From Solea solea (lineage: Eukaryota; Chordata; Actinopteri; Pleuronectiformes; Soleidae): a stretch of 64,000 nt of DNA. Location of the stretch: the NCBI RefSeq assembly GCF_958295425.1, contig NC_081136.1:20528890-20592889 (forward strand). The letters run 5' to 3'. A program made the translations under genes and the position numbers. Each line of letters starts with the position of its first letter. Position 1 is the first letter of the stretch. The notes below the pieces were generated by a model that did not search any database, was not told the origin of the DNA, and saw only the letters and a list, made by a program, of their open reading frames with translations. This document shows positions 59,619 to 64,000 of the stretch, one piece after another.

Positions 59619-60137
59619 TAGAGTCTTTTTGAATCCTCCAGTTGACCCCCAGTTGACCACGTGCGACAGCCCCTCACTGTGTCTGTGTTTCATGACAACA
59701 CAACCACCCCTTCTACATACTGTTTGACTAGAGTGATTGCAAACCGTGGGGCTTTTGCTACAAGCCACCAAGACCTTTCTCAAGTACAGTCAATGCTGTG
59801 TCTGTATCCTAAGCGCAAACAAGATTTCACTGGGCTTTGCACTGTACAGCATTGAAAACCGTACTTTGCTTCTTACTGGACGAGGGAAGTTTAAATATCT
59901 TGGGGTCCATCTACTTTCACATTGCAGTTTTTACAGTGCTGATTTTAAAGTATAGTACCTTAACATCCCAACTGAGCCTTACTTTACCAAGTTCCTTACC
60001 TCTGCAGAGTCATACACAATTTATTGGCAGTGTGGCAAAGTTGTACTATTGTGCTTCTTAACTGGTGATCATAAACTCAACATGATTCAATTCTATGACT
60101 CTCTGTCCTAAGGCCTTACCTCTTCCGTACATGTCAA

Positions 60138-60209
60138 GCGATGGTGGTATAGTGGTAAGCATAGCTTCCTTCCAAGCAGTAGACCCGGGTTTAATTCCCG
60201 GCCGTCGCA
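60138..60209 (+). pseudogene. tRNA-Gly (TCC), copy 8, degenerate
   Basis: Anticodon-stem G to T as in copy 6 plus T-loop TTTAATT, damaging the B box. Likely a pseudogene. Confidence 0.78.
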
Positions 60210-60330
60210 TAGAGGATGATTGAATCCTCCAGTTGACCTCCAGTTGACCACGTGCGACAACACATACACTCAACATGATTCAATTCGATGACTCGCTTTC
60301 CTTAAGCCTGACCTCTTCAGTACATGTCAA

Positions 60331-60402
60331 GCGATAGTGGTATAGTGGTAAGCATAGCTGCCTTCCAAGCAGTAGACCCGGCTTCGATTCCCGGCCGTCG
60401 CA
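60331..60402 (+). tRNA. tRNA-Gly (TCC), copy 9, acceptor and T-stem variant
   Basis: GCGATAG acceptor gives A opposite C, and the CCGGCTTCG T-stem change is shared with copy 4. Lies only 193 bp from copy 8 because most of a unit is deleted. Possibly non-functional. Confidence 0.65.
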
Positions 60403-60911
60403 TAGAGGCTGTTTGAATCCTCCAGTTGACCACGTGCGACAGCCCCTCACTGTGTCTGTGTTTCATGACAACACAACCACCCCTTCTACATACTGTTTGA
60501 CTAGAGTGATTGCAAACCGTGGGGCTTTTGCTACAAGCCACCAAGACCTTTCTTAAGTACAGTCAATGCTGTGTCTGTATTCTAAGCGCAAACAAGATTT
60601 CACTGGGCTTTGCACTGCGACACCATTGAAAACTGTACTTTGCTTCTTACTGGAGGAGGGAAGTTTAAATATCTTGGGGTCCATCTACTTTCACATTGCA
60701 GTTTTTACAGTGCTGATTTTAAAGTATAGTACCTTAACATCCCAACTGAGCCTTACTTTACCAAGCTCCTTACCTCTGCAGAGTCATACTCAATTTATTG
60801 GCAGTGTGGCAAAGTTGTACTATTGTGCTTCTAAACTGGTGATCATAAACTCAACATGATTCAATTCTATGACTCGCTTTCCTTAAGCCTGACCTCTTCA
60901 GCAAATGTCAA

Positions 60912-60982
60912 GCGATGGTGGTATAGTGGTAAGCATAGCGCCTTCCAAGCAGTTGACCAGGGTTCGATTCCCGGCCTTCGCA
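60912..60982 (+). pseudogene. tRNA-Gly (TCC), copy 10, one-base deletion
   Basis: 71 nt: a T is missing from the anticodon stem 5' strand (AGCGCC), the T stem has a C to A change and the acceptor 3' strand reads CCTTCGC. Pseudogene. Confidence 0.85.
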
Positions 60983-61502
60983 TAGAGTCTGTTTGAATCC
61001 TCCAGTTGACCCCCAGTTGACCACGTGCGACAGCCCCTCACTGTGTCTGTGTTTCATGACAACACAACCACCCCTTCTACATACTGTTTGACTAGAGTGA
61101 TTGCAAACCGTAGGGCTTTTGCTACAAGCCACCAAGACCTTTCTTAAGTACAGTCAATGCTGTGTCTGTATTCTAAGCGCAAACACGATTTCACTGGGCT
61201 TTGCACTGCGACACCATTGAAAACTGTACTTTGCTTCTTACTGGAGGAGGGAAGTTTAAATATCTTGGGGTCCATCTACTTTCACATTGCAGTTTTTACA
61301 GTGCTGATTTTAATGTATAGTACCGTAACATCCCAACTGAGCCTTACTTTACCAAGTTCCTTACCTCTGCAGAGTCATACTCAATTTATTGGCAGAGTGG
61401 CAAAGTTGTACTATTGTGCTTCTAAACTGGTGATCATAAACTCAACATGATTCAATTCTATGACTCGCTTTCCTTAAGCCTGACCTCTTCAGTACATGTC
61501 AA

Positions 61503-61574
61503 GCGATGGTGGTATAGTGGTTAGCATAGCTGCCTTCCAAGCAGTTGACCCGGGTTCGATTCCCGGCCGTTGCA
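61503..61574 (+). tRNA. tRNA-Gly (TCC), copy 11
   Basis: GGTTAGC instead of GGTAAGC in the D-loop region and two acceptor wobbles (CCGTTGC). T and anticodon arms are consensus. Confidence 0.9.
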
Positions 61575-62094
61575 TAGAGGCTGTTTGAATCCTCCAGTTG
61601 ACATCCAGTTGACCACGTGCGACAGCTCCTCACTGTGTCTGTGTTTCATGACAACACAACCACCCCTTCTACATACTGTTTGACTAGAGGGATTGCAAAC
61701 CGTAGGGCTTTTGCTACAAGCCACCAAGACCTTTCTTAAGTACAGTCAATGCTGTGTCTGTATTCTAAGCGCAAACACGATTTCACTGGGCTTTGCACTG
61801 CGACACCATTGAAAACTGTACTTTGCTTCTTACTGGAGGAGGGAAGTTTAAATATCTTGGGGTCCATCTACTTTCACATTGCAGTTTTTACAGTGCTGAT
61901 TTTAATGTATAGTACCGTAACATCCCAACTGAGCCTTACTTTACCAAGTTCCTTACCTCTGCAGAGTCATACTCAATTTATTGGCAGTGTGGCAAAGTTG
62001 TACTATTGTGCTTCTAAACTGGTGATCATAAACTCAACATGATTCAATTCTATGACTCGCTTTCCTAAAGCCTGACCTCTGCAGTACATGTCAA

Positions 62095-62166
62095 GCGATG
62101 GTGGTATAGTGGTAAGCATAGCTGCCTTCCAAGCAGTTGACCGGGGTTCGATTCCCGGCCGTCGCA
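62095..62166 (+). tRNA. tRNA-Gly (TCC), copy 12, T-stem variant
   Basis: CCGGGG instead of CCCGGG puts G opposite G at the second T-stem pair. The same change is in copy 15, so it spread by unit duplication. Confidence 0.82.
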
Positions 62167-62682
62167 TAGAGTCTGTTTGAATCCTCCAGTTGACCCCCAG
62201 TTGACCATGTGCGACAGCCCCTCACTGTATCTGTGTTTCATGACAACACAACCACCCCTTCTACATACTGTTTGACTAGAGTGATTGCAAACCGTAGGGC
62301 TTTTGCTACAAGCCACCAAGACCTTTCTTAAGTACAGTCAATGCTGTGTCTGTATTCTAAGCGCAAACACGATTTCACTGGGCTTTGCACTGCGACACCA
62401 TTGAAAACTGTACTTTGCTTCTTACTGGAGGAGGGAAGTTTAAATATCTTGGGGTCCATCTACTTTCACATTGCAGTTTTTACAGTGCTGATTTTAAAGT
62501 ATAGTACCTTAACATCCCAACTGAGCCTTTACCAAGTTCCTTACCTCTGCAGAGTCATACTCAATTTATTGGCAGTGTGGCAAAGTTGTACTATTGTGCT
62601 TCTAAACTGGTGATCATAAACTCAACATGATTCAATTCTATGACTCGCTTTCCTTAAGCCTGACCTCTTCATCACGTGTCAA

Positions 62683-62754
62683 GCGATGGTGGTATAGTGG
62701 TAAGCATAGCTGCCTTCCAAGCAGTTGACCCGCGTTCGATACCCGGCCATCGCA
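62683..62754 (+). pseudogene. tRNA-Gly (TCC), copy 13, degenerate
   Basis: T arm CCGCGTTCGATACCCGG has a mismatch in the stem and a loop change. Acceptor is perfect and TCTTTTTG follows. Likely a pseudogene. Confidence 0.7.
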
Positions 62755-63273
62755 TAGAGTCTTTTTGAATCCTCCAGTTGACCCCAGTTGACCATGTGCG
62801 ACAGCCCCTCACTGTGTCTGTGTTTCATGACAACACAACCACCCCTTCTACATACTGTTTGACTAGAGTGATTGCAAACCGTAGGGCTTTTGCTACAAGC
62901 CACCAAGACCTTTCTTAAGTACAGTCAATGCTGTGTCTGTATTCTAAGCGCAAACACGATTTCACTGGGCTTTGCACTGCGACACCATTGAAAACTGTAC
63001 TTTGCTTCTTACTGGAGGAGGGAAGTTTAAATATCTTGGGGTCCATCTACTTTCACATTGCAGTTTTTACAGTGCTGATTTTAATGTATAGTACCGTAAC
63101 ATCCCAACTGAGCCTTACTTTACCAAGTTCCTTACCTCTGCAGAGTCATACTCAATTTATTGGCAGTGTGGTAAAGTTGTACTATTGTGCTTCTAAACTG
63201 GTGATCATAAACTCAACATGATTCAATTCTATGACTCGCTTTCCTTAAGCCTGACCTCTTCAGTACATGTCAA

Positions 63274-63345
63274 GCGATGGTGGTATAGTGGTAAGCATAG
63301 CTGCCTTCCAAGCAGTTGACCCGGGTTCGATTCCCGGCCATCGCA
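63274..63345 (+). tRNA. tRNA-Gly (TCC), copy 14
   Basis: The best copy: acceptor GCGATGG with CCATCGC pairs perfectly and all arms are consensus. Confidence 0.97.
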
Positions 63346-63854
63346 TAAAGGCTGTTTGAATCCTCCAGTTGACCACGTGCGACAGCTCCTCACTGTGTCT
63401 GTGTTTCATGACAACACAACCACCCCTTCTACATACTGTTTGACTAGAGTGATTGCAAACCGTAGGGCTTTTGCTACAAGCCACCAAGACCTTTCTTAAG
63501 TACAGTCAATGCTGTGTCTGTATTCTAAGCGCAAACACGATTTCACTGGGCTTTGCACTGCGACACCATTGAAAACTGTACTTTGCTTGTTACTGGAGGA
63601 GGGAAGTTTAAATATCTTGGGGTCCATCTACTTTCACATTGCAGTTTTTACAGTGCTGATTTTAATGTATAGTACCGTAACATCCCAACTGAGCCTTACT
63701 TTACCAAGTTCCTTACCTCTGCAGAGTCATACTCAATTTATTGGCAGTGTGGCAAAGTTGTACTATTGTGCTTCTAAACTGGTGATCATAAACTCAACAT
63801 GATTCAATTCTATGACTCGCTTTCCTAAAGCCTGACCTCTGCAGTACATGTCAA

Positions 63855-63926
63855 GCGATGGTGGTATAGTGGTAAGCATAGCTGCCTTCCAAGCAGTTGA
63901 CCGGGGTTCGATTCCCGGCCGTCGCA
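63855..63926 (+). tRNA. tRNA-Gly (TCC), copy 15, T-stem variant
   Basis: Same as copy 12, with G opposite G in the T stem. Confidence 0.82.
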
Positions 63927-64000
63927 TAGAGTCTGTTTGAATCCTCCAGTTGACCCCCAGTTGACCATGTGCGACAGCCCCTCACTGTGTCTGTGTTTCA

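Larger units (their letters stand above)
56867..64000. repeat. tRNA-Gly array, right part (about 590-bp units)
   Basis: About twelve units run head to tail and leave the window on the right. Spacing of the Gly gene is mostly 580-600 bp (580, 579, 592, 591, 591, 193, 581, 591, 592, 588, 591, 581); the 193-bp interval at 60138-60331 shows a deleted unit. The spacer (about 500 bp) holds no gene I can support. A 97-codon open frame recurs in most units but with no conserved protein signature. Confidence 0.95.

Noticed and set aside
56876..63802. A 97-codon open frame starting MLCLYSKRK repeated in most Gly-array units
   Set aside because: It recurs because the unit recurs. Copies vary by frameshifts and missing starts, there is no domain I recognise, and it overlaps no splice or promoter signal I can see. 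It is spacer.
57090..63840. KFKYLGVHLL in Gly spacers looks like the FKYLGV block of LINE RTs
   Set aside because: Only about ten residues match, no neighbouring RT block is present, and the frame around it is not LINE-like. Could be a very old remnant, not supportable.
1..64000. CRISPR array
   Set aside because: Repeats are hundreds to thousands of bp long and carry eukaryotic tRNA genes; no short direct repeats with unique spacers and no cas genes.

Overview
The window looks like ray-finned fish (teleost) nuclear DNA. This is inferred from eukaryotic tRNA genes in tandem arrays together with a mobile-element mix typical of fish: a BEL/Pao LTR element, L1/Tx1-type LINEs, L2/CR1-type LINEs and TG..CA-bounded solo LTRs. 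I see no ordinary host protein-coding gene. Almost all short open frames repeat with the array unit and are by-products of the repeats.

Region 1 (1-36114) is a tandem array of tRNA units. Each unit carries tRNA-Gln(CTG) on the minus strand, tRNA-Pro(TGG) on the plus strand and tRNA-Leu(CAG) on the minus strand. Two unit lengths occur: about 2440 bp, and about 2816-2845 bp. The longer form has about 374 extra bp holding a second proline gene, tRNA-Pro(AGG). I count 12 Gln, 11 Pro(TGG), 4 Pro(AGG) plus one truncated copy, and 10 Leu plus one broken copy. Every unit also carries a decayed Pro(TGG) fossil 186 bp upstream of the functional gene (about 240 bp in the two units at 24.9 and 34.2 kb that keep a longer spacer). 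Within each unit, older diverged subrepeats are visible. The last unit (27.3-36.1 kb) is split by a BEL/Pao element (27644-34138), itself split by a probable solo LTR (31004-32559), and its tRNA genes are damaged.

Region 2 (about 36115-43500) is a 5'-truncated, internally deleted Tx1-like LINE at the boundary between two unrelated tRNA arrays. A second L1-type LINE (37199-42017) lies inside its endonuclease domain with a clear 16-bp target duplication.

Region 3 (about 43501-64000) is a second array, about 590 bp per unit, carrying tRNA-Gly(TCC) on the plus strand: 15 copies, of which roughly half have stem or loop damage. It is interrupted by an internal L2/CR1-type LINE fragment (43818-45360), a probable solo LTR (45503-47535) and an 8.7-kb minus-strand L1-type LINE (48141-56866). 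That LINE has a nearly open ORF2, a very G-rich 2.1-kb 3' region and an embedded L2-type tail. The array runs off the right edge.

The functional content is therefore translation supply (Pro, Leu, Gln and Gly tRNAs) in homogenised tandem repeats, with retroelements accumulating in the spacers and at the array edges. I do not see an undescribed enzymatic or defence system. The points most worth a second look are the array architecture, the near-absence of canonical Pol III terminators, the fossil tRNA copied through the array, decay at array edges, and the G-rich LINE 3' region.
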